DNA from: Takashimella koratensis
Lineage: Eukaryota; Basidiomycota; Tremellomycetes; Trichosporonales; Tetragoniomycetaceae
NCBI GenBank assembly: GCA_003116875.1
Contig: BCKT01000010.1
Location: 1,091,342-1,155,341, forward strand
DNA: 64,000 nt
Direction: 5' to 3'
The translations under genes and the position numbers were made by a program. The notes under the pieces are model-generated. The model did no database searches, was not told the origin of the DNA, and worked only from the letters and a program-made list of their open reading frames with translations. This document shows, piece by piece, positions 1-15,787 of this stretch (positions are counted from its first letter, which is position 1; the number at the start of each line of letters is the position of its first letter).

Positions 1-1
1 T

Positions 2-163
2 GGCGTCCAGCCATACGCAGCTTACCAGCCGGCCCAGTCGGTTCCGAACCCTAACCCCTCGTCTCCGGCGGCACTTGTCTGCTTCTCTGCCCAAGCCCTT
101 CGATTCGACCGTTCTCGAAGGGTCTGTAAACAACGGACAGCTGCCTCCCAGCCGAGCAAATGA
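2..163 (+). CDS. possible 3' end of a gene cut by the left window edge
   Basis: An open frame enters from the left edge and ends at a TGA at 161-163. Its first 24 or so codons give a Pro/Gln/Asn/Tyr-rich segment (QPYAAYQPAQSVPNPN) that looks like a low-complexity protein tail. The later codons look less coding-like, so the real end may be reached through an intron or the frame may be fortuitous. No function can be assigned. Confidence 0.3.
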   Translation, partial: GVQPYAAYQPAQSVPNPNPSSPAALVCFSAQALRFDRSRRVCKQRTAASQPSK

Positions 164-634
164 GCAGCCAATTGACCTCTAACGCAAACACCTAGGGATC
201 CAGACGATCGCATCGTCCACATGTCCCGACCAATAAAGTAATCAACCGACCAACCGACCAACCAAACAAACAAACAACAAACAGACCAGACTGCGTGAGG
301 CTGGTCCCGCACCTACTCATCTACCCGTGTGGCTCCCCTATCTCTCGGCGGTATATCTACCCCCAACTCAAGTCTTGGCCTTTTCTTCGAGTCGTCCACC
401 CCCGTCTCTTCTTCGTCCGTCTTCTCATTCACATCGCTGGCGTCGACCGCTGGCTTATACCTTTCCACCGACTGTATCTCAACCCCTACCTTATCGACTC
501 TGCGCAACTGTATCGACCACTTTCAACCTTCATTCGTCTGCTTTATCCACCGTCGCCTTACAACCTTCCCCAAGGTTCTTCAACTGCCTGGTGCAGCGTT
601 CTTCCCCTGTTCTACTTCACACCACTGCGCCATC
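164..634. other. intergenic, 5' flank of the secreted-protein gene
   Basis: About 470 bp without a supported gene. It is pyrimidine-rich on the plus strand toward the ATG at 635, as is usual for fungal promoters and 5' leaders. Short reversed frames here are low-complexity shadows. No clear TATA box was seen. Confidence 0.4.
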
Positions 635-2424
635 ATGCGTTCTACCACCACTCTTTCACTCCTCCTCCCCATTCTTCTCTCCTCTTCCGCCCTCTCCGCT
701 CCTCTCCCTTTCAAGCTCCTCTCCCGTTCTCCTTCTCCCCAACTCTCCGACCTTACCGGTTTTCTCTCCTCCTCCTCCTCCTCATCCTCTTCATCCTCCG
801 GTCTATCAGGCGACATCTCCTCCGCCGTCTCCGACACCTCTTCTCTCCTCGGCTCCGCTCTCTCGCTCGATATCCCCGGTGTCCTAGGGTCCACCTCTTC
901 TCTCGTCGGAGACGTGAGCAACACCGTCTCTGACCTCACCGCTACCCTCGGGATCACGATCGACCTCCTCACCCCCACAGAGCTCTTGTGTGCAAGTGTC
1001 AATGCCACGTTCAGTGACGTGTTGTATACCCTCGACTGCGCGTGCATTGGGACTCAGGGGCTGTTGCTTGAAGTCGAAGCGCTGGTGAACGTCGCTGGAC
1101 TCGAGGCGTTCCTCGACGCGCAGGTAAGTGTTGCGGCGAGATGGCTCTTATCGCCTACTTCCCCGCATCTGAGAGTCACGCTGATACCTTCCAGATTCAA
1201 TCCCTCGGAAGCAGCTTCACCTACCCTGCCGCCTCCTGGCCCACATGCGACGGTAACGGCGGCTACACCTGTACCTCTGGCACCGCTTCTGACGGGGTAA
1301 GTCGAATCGTGTCGCGTCAAATCGAGTCTCAGAGTAAACCTCTGCTGTGTCTCTTCTTACCATTTAAACCACTAACACCCACTAGACATGCACCAACTCT
1401 ACCAACTCGTTCTCCCGCGGACCGGTGTACCTCGCATCTACCTCTGCCTCATCTGCCACCGACTCTTCTACCCCAATCACCATCACCGCCGCCTCCTTCA
1501 CCCCTACACCCACCCCTACACCCACACCCACGCCCGCTCCTGCTCAGATCTCACTCTTCAACGTCCCGTACGCCTCTTCGTCCATGACCTCCTCGGACGA
1601 CTGCGACGACGACGAGTACGAGACCACGAGCTATACCGCGACCGCGACGGTGACTCAGTTCAACTACGTCACCTCGGCTTCGGACGGTGGTTTTTACCCT
1701 TATGATAACTTTTATACTCCCAGTGATGCGGTGACTACGCCAGTTACGACGACGACGGCGACTGCGACTGAGACGGACTGGGATACGGAGACGGTATCTG
1801 TCCCTACCACTGTTTACGTGAGTACCTCCCGTTCCTCTGCCCCTGCCCCTTCTTCTCCCTCCATCTATCTCCCTTTGCCTTCGTCCTTTCCATGGCTGAC
1901 CCTCCGCCTAGGTCCAGCAAATCACCGTCACCACCACCGTGACCTCCACCGCTACCGACACTGTAACCATCACCTCCACTGCCCCTTGTGCTGCCACCCC
2001 ATCCACCTCCGGTTCCGGGTCGTTCGGTGGCGTTCCGATCGGGCTTTACGACATCCCTTCCTCCTCCCCTACCCCTACCCCTACACCTGTTCCTTCCTTC
2101 TCCTCCACTCCTACATCCACGACCACTTCCGCCGCTCCTTCATCTACGTGTCGATCAGACCAGGTCCTTGGATCAGATGGGAACTGTACTTGTCCACCCG
2201 GTTCGACACTCAACGATCTTCTCAGTTTGTGTATCGATACTTGCCTCCTTGGGGATAGCTTGTGTTTGAACGCGACGGCGGTCGTTGGGGACGTAGGCGG
2301 GGTCGTGGGGAGCGTCACCGGCGCCCTCGGCTTGGGTGGAGGTAGTGGGAGCGGGAGCGGAGGCGGGAGCGGGTCCAGCGGACTAGGCGGCGTCGGTGGC
2401 CTCGTCAGTGGTCTCGGCCTGTGA
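635..2424 (+). CDS. secreted Ser/Thr/Pro-rich protein, function unknown
   Basis: The ATG at 635 opens a typical signal peptide: a basic start (MRST), a Leu/Ser hydrophobic core and a cleavage-like Ala-Leu-Ser-Ala region. Three GT-AG introns fit at 1124-1194, 1297-1385 and 1818-1911. Joining the exons keeps the frame open to the TGA at 2422-2424. The mature protein has a poly-Ser run, a cysteine-containing segment around the first intron, a Thr/Pro repeat (about seven TP pairs near 1500-1535), a Thr-rich middle that suits O-glycosylation, and a second Cys-rich patch (CTCPPG ... CLLGDSLC). It ends in a Gly/Ser-rich tail. This composition is common in fungal cell-surface or extracellular proteins. 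No catalytic domain is recognised. The tail lacks an obvious hydrophobic GPI signal, so a GPI anchor is not claimed. Confidence 0.7.
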
Positions 2425-2877
2425 TCGGGTCAAAACTCATCAACAATCTCGCAAGGTTGCTTGCTAGTCGACAGACCGTGTTCTTCTCCCCACCCCCCAC
2501 TCTACTCAATCTAGAAACTACAGAGAACTACATCGCATCACCTCGGTCAACTCAGTTTACCGTCGTGATCATATTTCTCTCAGCTACTGCATACCCTAGT
2601 CTTTCTGATATTGACTGGGTACTTTGCTTCTTGCCTCCATCTCCCTTCTACACTGCCTCTTTTCGACTCTTCGACTCTGATACCGCTCGTTACTTGCCTG
2701 CTTTGGACCAATGCATGGACATTCGATAAAAAAACCCAACTCAATCAACTCAGATCAACGCTACCCAGGCTACCTCACCAGTTACCTGGATCATATTTTG
2801 AAACGCTGCATAACCGTAATTTCCATGTACTGTATATATCTCGATCAATGCCCCTCCCCTCCTCACTTCACCACCTT
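2425..2877. other. intergenic between convergent genes
   Basis: Holds the 3' ends of the secreted-protein gene (plus) and the Yta7-like gene (minus). It is AT-richer than its flanks, with short poly-A and TATA-like stretches near 2727 and 2830 that fit 3' processing. No further gene is supported. Confidence 0.5.
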
Positions 2878-8912
<6,035 letters not shown>

Positions 8913-9136
8913 GTCAAGGTGGCATCGGGGGTGGGAGAGGTGGTGATGAGAGGGGATGAGGTGGGGAGGAGACGGGGATGAGATGGGCTGGGTGGTGGGA
9001 AGGGCACGTGACCACCGTGGGAAAGCCGTCCCTAGTCTCCGGGACCATCCCCTTGTCCCCCAATCTCATCCTCATCTCCCTCTTCCCTCTATCCCATCCT
9101 CCACTCGCCACCACCACCACCACCACCACCCACACC

Positions 9137-12100
9137 ATGCCCCGACACCTACGGTCGACGCTCACCCCCGCCGCTCAAGCAGACCCCAACTTCACCCCGG
9201 ACACTCCTCCCGAACCCACTCCCAACCCGGATCCAACCCCGCGACCCCGCTCCACTTCCACCCATTTCGACCTCGAATTTAGCGAGCCCCATCAGCTAGA
9301 CCCCTTCCCGCCCCTCGTAAGGCAGCGATCAGGCTCCAGCTCGGCCAGCCAGCCCATCTCCTACGCGGCAGCAGCGGCATCCGCGTCGAATTCTACTACA
9401 TCCGCCCCTACCAACAATGCCACGGCCACGCTCGGCTCGTCCTCCCGCTCAGGGTCCGCCTCCATGTCGCCTTCCGCTTCCACCAACCCAGCCGTAATCA
9501 CAACTACCGCTCCACCTCTGCCCATGCGATCACTACTCTCCCTTACTCGCCTCTACCCACCAACAGCATCATCCCACCCTCTATCAACCTCAACCGCCGA
9601 CGCCGATGCCTCCTCGTCGTCTGGCCGGACCCTAGCCGCATGGACAGCCGACGACGTCGATCGGTATCAAGCTCTCGACGATATCTCCATGGTCTCCGAG
9701 CCGTCAGCCGCTGTGGCTGGGACCTCTGCCCACCAGAGCCTTCCTGGAGACCTCGACCTGCCCCGTCCTTCATCTCGCCGAACTCGCCTCCGCTCCTCCC
9801 CACTTCAAGCTCAACGAGAAGCCATCGACGAACCGTCCTCTTCCCGATCGACGCCGACCCCCGCGCCCGGATCTTCTTCCATGATCCAAAGTGGCGTCTT
9901 CACCCTCGACGAGCTCCTTGGCCTTGCGCAGTCCCCGGCGGAACGAAGGCGCCGAGCGAGAGAAGAGTTCAGGGCGCGGCAAGGCGCACTTCGAAGCGAC
10001 CTGGAAGCGGAGCGGCAGTCCACTGCAAGCTCAAGCGTTGGCCCGATCCGCTCCAGCGGCTCGATCCGCCGAGAGGCCGCATGGTCGTCATGGGAGAATG
10101 GCCTTCGAGCGGCTCGTAGAGCAGGATACGGCATTGGCGAGAACACCGAGGAGGGCCGGGCCAGCCGCGGGACGAACACCGCTGATGCCAATGCATCGTC
10201 TCGCTCCGACCTCACATGGCTGAGTCTTGGCGCCTACGAGACCAGCTCCTCCAACTCTGGTAACACCAACCCGCCAGGCAGCAACTGGGGGATCATGACC
10301 AATGCCAACCCCAGTAGTGGCTCGACAGGTCCCAGCGGAGCTACCACCATCTCCAGCGGACCCGGTGCTCCCATCCCTCTTGCTCGTCGGCGGCTGCGCG
10401 ATGGCAACACCCTCACCGAGCCCAACCGTGCCGGTGGCTACTGGCTATCACGGATGACCGACTACCCCCCGCCGATCGAGACCGACACCGCCGCTCCACC
10501 AGCCACGATGAGTGCCAACTCGGACGCGTTTTGGTCATTCTTCAACGACCTCGACGACGATGATGAGGAAGACGAAGATGACGACGACGAGCATGATCAC
10601 GATCTCATGGGGTCCTTGGTCAACCGGATACGTCGGGAACGGGGTCGGCCCAGCGAACGATCACGAGACCGAGACCGGGAGCGAGATCGAGATCGAGCGG
10701 AGAGGTCCTTATACATCCTACCCAACGACCGAATCGATGTCGACGCTTACGGTCTGACACCTGATCAAAGCCCCGGTGCCGATCTCACTCGGGGTGGAGA
10801 GAACCGACGCCGCTCGATCCGTCGCCAAGGGGATACACATAGCCTATTCCAGCTGGTCGCGAGCAACCTCCGCAACCAGTACAACTCGGGATCAGGGGCA
10901 GAACGGCACGGCAACGAGGTGGTTGGCGAGGACCCTGCGGGGCACCTGATTGTCGAGCAGCCGCCGCAGGATCGTCCTGCTCCAACGAGGCGAGAATGGA
11001 CTCCGACCAATGTGGACCATGTCCCCGAGACCCAGCCTCTTCTTGTCCGAAGCTCACACTCTCTTCGACGAAGGCGCGAGGCCGATTCCACGGATGACGA
11101 TGAAGCCCAACAATCCCCTGAAGCCCCTCAGAGCGATGCAGCTCCCCGACCTAAACGACGCAGGCTCCACATCTCGCCCTCTACATCTCGGCCACATCCC
11201 CCAACCCCATCTTACCTTACCCATTGCGACGTCCCCTTTTCCTTCTTCCCTACCACATTTGACGCTCCCTCACCTCGTTCGCATCTCTCGCTCACTCGTC
11301 AGACCTCCACGGATCGACCAATCATCACATTCACCGAAGTGCCTCGCCCGACAGGTACAGACGAGGATGCGTGTGCGCTACGAACCACCCGGTCCGTGCC
11401 CGTCGCCTGTGGGGTTTACTACTACGAGTGTGAGGTACTGAGCGCGGGTGAAAAGGGATTTATGAGTATTGGGTTCATGCTTAGCTCCGTCAAGCTGAAT
11501 CGGTTGGTCGGGTGGGATAAGGGCAGTTATGGGTGGCACGGGGATGACGGGAGGAAGTTTGAGGGGCAAGGAACGGGTGATCCGTTCGCTGAGGTGTGGG
11601 GTGGTGAGTTGGCTCCGAATGAGCGTATCTGGGGTAAATGCTAATCGTGGTTGAAGCTGGGGACATCGTCGGAGCTGGGGTCGATTATACCACGCGACGG
11701 TGTTTCTTCACCAAGAACGGCAAGCTCATGGGTAGGTTATTGTTCAAGCTCTTTTCAAGCACCTCATACTGACAACGCATGTCTAGGCCATGCATTTTCC
11801 AACCTCCCAGTCGCACTCCACCCCGCCGTCGGCCTGCGCACCGCCCACGAGTCGCTAGCCATCAACTTTACCGGCCCTTTCAAGTTTGACATTCAGAAAT
11901 ACGTTCAAAACGTGACCACCGAGAGCGAGCGGCTCGTGCTGGGGTGTGACGTCCCTGCCGTACCTGTCGTCACCGAATCGGCTACATCCTCGACCTCGCC
12001 ATTCGTCCTTCCCTCTGAAATACTGACACGAGGCGGAGCTTCTCTGGAGGCTGGGTTGAGCGGGACGTCGCAGCCTTCTACACCTCGAGTCGCCCTTCCC

Positions 12101-12913
12101 GCCACTTCTCCACTCAACAAGCCTCTGGAGAAGACGACGGCGGCATTCGTGCTCGACTACCTCTCGCATCACGGACACCACTCGACCCTCTCCCTTCTTA
12201 AATCTGGAATGGCCAACCGCGGTTGGTCTTCTACCCCATCCACCTCTGTCAACCCCATCCTGTCAATCTCCAGTGTCGGGCTTCACGCTCTCCGACAGCG
12301 CCTACAGTCCGGCTCGATCCCGTGGTCGTCTATCCTTGAACTTGACCCTAAACGGACGTCGATCTCAGGACCCAACGTGGCGCTTGAACATCGGTTGCTG
12401 ATGCACGACCTCGTTCATTCTATCAGCGAAGTGGAGTCAGCTCGACGTCGACAGGAGATCGACGATGCGATGGACGTGGAAGCGGATAAAATGGAAGAAG
12501 AGGTGTTGAGCGCAGGGAGAGAGCTGTCGCGTCGGTCTCGAGAAGAGAAGTGGGACAAGCAGGACCAAGCGTACTTGCGCCAAGTCTTCGGTCTGCTTGG
12601 TACTCCGCGCTCTCAGTGGCCCGAGGCTGAGATGGCAGAAGCGAGGGAGAAAGACGCAGACGAACTGATAGCGAATCTGAGACGTAAGTTGATCATCACA
12701 TCCGAGTCTGCCATCTTTTTCCTATTATAAAACAGAGCTGACGACGCAACAGACGCACTCGGACTCAAACCTCGTTCGCACCTTGAACACGCCGCCGCTC
12801 AGACAGGGCTCGTACTCAAGACACTCGCAGCTGAGGCAGACGGGGCCGCAGCGTTCTTGACAGTCCCAGGATGCCTTGAGCGAGCAGGAAAGAGAGCAGA
12901 GAAAGAGAAGTGA
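9137..12913 (+). CDS. GID1: RanBPM/Gid1 (Vid30)-like SPRY-LisH-CTLH protein, GID/CTLH ubiquitin ligase subunit
   Basis: Starts at the ATG 9137, just after a CAC-repeat leader; an in-frame ATG at 8978 would add 53 residues but overlaps the divergent gene's promoter. Introns fit at 11604-11656, 11732-11786 and 12684-12752, with stop TGA 12911-12913. The first 700 or so residues are low-complexity Ser/Thr/Pro/Arg with an acidic run (10547-10590) and an RDRERDRDR tract. A SPRY domain follows, ending in VGAGVDYTTRRCFFTKNG and ALHPAVGL. Then comes a LisH-like motif (VLDYLSHHGHHSTL) and a helical C-terminus consistent with CTLH/CRA. In yeast, Gid1/Vid30 is the scaffold of the GID E3 ligase, which degrades gluconeogenic enzymes; RanBP9/10 are the animal counterparts. 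The protein is longer than typical RanBP9 because of its disordered head. Confidence 0.88.
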
Positions 12914-13118
12914 GGATGGGGAGTGGACGTGTGGTGTTGTTTGGAGTATCTGCAAGTATCGTAGTGAGATCTGTTGTGTGTACATAGATTTGCTTGATCT
13001 GTATCCAATATCTGTAACCTTGAATCTCCTCATCGAGCTATGATCAGGTCTTCACCCTACGAGGTAGACTGCTCTGGATCATTCTCTGATCGGCAAGTCT
13101 CAACCAACCTCTCAAGCA

Positions 13119-13931
13119 TCAATCGATACCTCCCCATTCGTCTTCTCCAAACTGCTTCTCGCTGCCTGTCGCATCGAGTGGCGTATCCCGGCTTGTCGTC
13201 GAGGTTGAAACCGTGCCGAAGGGGAAGGTAAAACCTGTTGATTCCGACAAATGAGAAGCGGGAAACTTGAGCCAGTCTGAGAGATGGTGGAAGGGAAGCG
13301 AGAGGCGTTTCGGTACATGCGACCTCGACGTTGTCGCCGTTGAGTCAGGATCGGGTTGTGGAGACTTGTCCGGCACTTCACTGTCGATGAAAACGGTTTC
13401 GGGCCGAGTGTGAACCGACGGCCACCTCGAAGTTGTTGCCGCTGGGTCAGGGTCGAGTTGTGGAGAGTTGTTCCGCAGTTCAGTGAAGATGAAAACGGCG
13501 TCGGGCAGTTTGTAGGTCGTCACCCACTCGTACCTCGACGACGAAGGTGTCACTTCGTTCCCAGGCTTCGCGTAGGTGATTTCCCTGAAAATCACCGCAC
13601 TCATCCCCGTGTAGTGGAATGCGAAAATGACGTCTTCGCTATACTCTCTGGATTGATCGAGGAGTGTGGAAAGTGGAAAACTGCGGTCAGTTCCCTCGAA
13701 TATCTCCAGGGGAAGTATGCATTGCCCATACTCCTCATCGTTCTCGGAAAGTGTCACGCGGATGTCTTGAAAGCCGCCACCGTCGGAAAAGAACCTGTGG
13801 ACCGTGCAGGGATTGACTCGTACTGCGATCTTCCGCGGCATCGTCTTCAATCGCGCACTGCATGGGCCTTTGGCGCTTCGGAGGTCCCCAAACACCTGGA
13901 GAAGCTCATTCCTCTGCTCGACGGTGTACAT
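13119..13931 (-). CDS. hypothetical protein with internal 34-residue duplication
   Basis: A single uninterrupted reading frame of 270 codons, ATG at 13931, stop at 13119-13121. I do not recognise a family. The N-terminal 140 residues look globular (MYTVEQRNELLQVFGDLR at the start, a few Cys and aromatic residues). The second half is Ser/Thr/Pro/Asp-rich and holds two tandem units of about 34 residues, recognised by SPQLDPDPAATTSR and SPQPDPDSTATTSR. No signal peptide or membrane segment is seen. The lack of introns is unusual among its neighbours. It lies tail to tail with the Gid1-like gene, about 205 bp away. Confidence 0.6.
   Translation of the reverse strand: MYTVEQRNELLQVFGDLRSAKGPCSARLKTMPRKIAVRVNPCTVHRFFSDGGGFQDIRVTLSENDEEYGQCILPLEIFEGTDRSFPLSTLLDQSREYSEDVIFAFHYTGMSAVIFREITYAKPGNEVTPSSSRYEWVTTYKLPDAVFIFTELRNNSPQLDPDPAATTSRWPSVHTRPETVFIDSEVPDKSPQPDPDSTATTSRSHVPKRLSLPFHHLSDWLKFPASHLSESTGFTFPFGTVSTSTTSRDTPLDATGSEKQFGEDEWGGID
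13322..13505. repeat. direct tandem duplication, period 102 bp, two copies
   Basis: The plus-strand segment beginning acctcga at 13322 recurs at 13424. Both copies run through the equivalents of tcagg-tcg-gttgtggaga and gatgaaaacgg. The period of 102 bp is exactly 34 codons, so the coding frame of the overlapping hypothetical gene is kept. Copies are diverged at many positions, so the duplication is not very recent. Confidence 0.75.
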
Positions 13932-15787
13932 GATGAGGGCGTGAAGTCGGTTGACAAGTGAAGGTGAACGTTGGAGGCCAGGAAAAGGACGTATGAGGCA
14001 AGATGAATTGGTCGCCAGTCCGCCAGTCGTAATCCAGAGTCACGAGAGTATAGGGTCAAGACCACAATGATCGAATGAACCACTCAAGCCCTACACCCTC
14101 GTTAGTAAGCACCTCAGCACGTCAGCTCCACTTCTCTAATGGTGAGAGGACGTATAGCTCCGCCTGTGAAAGGATTGGGATTTGATATCGCGGGCTCTTG
14201 TGCGCAAATGCACCCCAATGATTGGCGATCACCAGAACTCCAATGGACAGACTATCTACAACTCAACGACGACTGAGTTGAGACGGAACCAGGAATTGAT
14301 TTCAGGCTCCCAGCAGGGAGTTATATCTGCATCGACCGCGCAGCAAGAGGAAACTGAGAAAACAGCAAGTGACTGTGACAGTCTCCTACTTCTCACAGAA
14401 ATCACCGGGTCTGTTCATGAATGTGCAATAAGGTACGCAAGCCAGACATCGCAACCTCGCTTCATGACTCAGCCCTGTAATTTCCATTCTTGCAGACTGT
14501 CAGTTACATTCGTACGGCGTGCGTTCTCAATCCTTCTGAACACCTAACGAATTTATCGAAACAGACTCTAATAATAACCGCATGGAAAGAATCGATCGAG
14601 TTTGGCGTCTCGATCAATTGATCGATGGACTTGGGGAGAAGGGTGGTCCATGAAGTGCGGATGGTTTCTTCGTCCCACTGGCTCGTTCGACCGTAAATGT
14701 GTTTTGTGATGCTCCTCAACACATGCCGGTCCACGAGAGGATAGTGCAAGGGCTGGTTTGAGGAGGCGGCGCTGGTGGGTTGATGGCCCACTTTTGACTG
14801 CTCGCGAAGAAGCATTCGAGTGGAAGGAGGATTTGGGTGAGGATTGAGTAGTGAAGGAAGTGCTGCGGCAGGAGAAGGAGAGGGGTGCTCAAACGAGTGA
14901 AGCAGTGGAAAGCTGGGTACCGTGGACCGCGGAGGGAGGCGGGTTGAGTTTTAGAGGATGTGGGGGCTTCCAAGGGGGTGAGAAGTGGGCTGACATGGCG
15001 AGGTCTTCAGTGGTCCAATTCCCCTGACCTACCCCGTCTTTTCCTGTGACCGCTTGAGACGCATGTCACAAACCCCGTTTCTATTCCCCGCTTTGGCCGC
15101 TCGAGACCTTGGCGTCAAAGGATGTCTAAACCTTAGCTACCATGTCGTGAGGCTCTAACATTCAGCCCCTCAGCGACTACTTGGCACCACTCCTCGAGTG
15201 TTACGCCGGCTTGTCGCTGTCCGCTTGGTGTATGGCACAGATGCATACGATGATATGTAACTGACAGCTATGGAAATGGGTACATGAAATGAAGAATGAG
15301 GGGTGATTTGTCAGAATTACGTTCTCTTTCGGTCGACTAGCTTCATCGTTGTCAGAAAGGCATGAGAACTTATAGGAATGAGAGGGTAAGTGGGAAGAGC
15401 TGAGAAGATAGAGTCAACGGTCAATGAAGGATGATGATCGAGAGGGTGGCGAGCTGTGAAGGTGGTACGGTGGGAAGCGACGAGTGGATATTCGTTCGGC
15501 ATGGAGCGGACACATGTGAGGGAGCGTGGAATGGGAAAGGAGACGACGATATTGTAAGACCATGGGACCGAGCCAGGCAAACCGAAAGCGATGTTGGAAG
15601 GAAAAAAAACATGAAGTCGATTGCAAAGGACAACGGGACGAGGTCGATTACTGCACATCAGAGCGAGCGACAACAATGAAATATGGGAGTGGTTCGAGGG
15701 CGATAGCGACGGTCTGGGACATGAGTAGGAGTCAGGTGTCAGGAGTGGGGCTAAGGGGTGAGTATTGAGTAGCTGTAGACCAGACGA
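13932..15787. other. 1.85-kb stretch without a confident gene
   Basis: Contains the promoter of the hypothetical gene on its left and the 3' flank of the coiled-coil gene on its right. A possible small spliced gene on the minus strand at about 14460-14995 is listed separately. From 15000 to 15787 no reading frame looks protein-like on either strand; the right part is purine-rich on the plus strand. No tRNA-like or rRNA-like sequence was recognised. Confidence 0.45.
14460..14995 (-). CDS. possible small spliced hypothetical gene
   Basis: An ATG at about 14995 on the minus strand starts a Pro-rich peptide (MSAHFSPPWKPPHPLK). With an intron it can join a frame near 14560-14790 that encodes a more protein-like segment, including ITKHIYGRTSQWDEETIRTS and LLPKSIDQLIETPNSID. 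A further intron near 14505-14570 keeps the frame open for some distance. Splice sites are weak and the start and stop are uncertain. No family is recognised. Confidence 0.25.

Noticed and set aside
1500..1535. CCTACACCC-like units resembling telomere repeats
   Set aside because: They encode a Thr-Pro repeat in the secreted protein and keep the reading frame; not a telomere.
8978..9136. Upstream in-frame ATG extending the Gid1-like protein by 53 residues
   Set aside because: It lies close to the divergent Yta7 start, the extra residues look like untranslated leader, and the ATG at 9137 has a good context.
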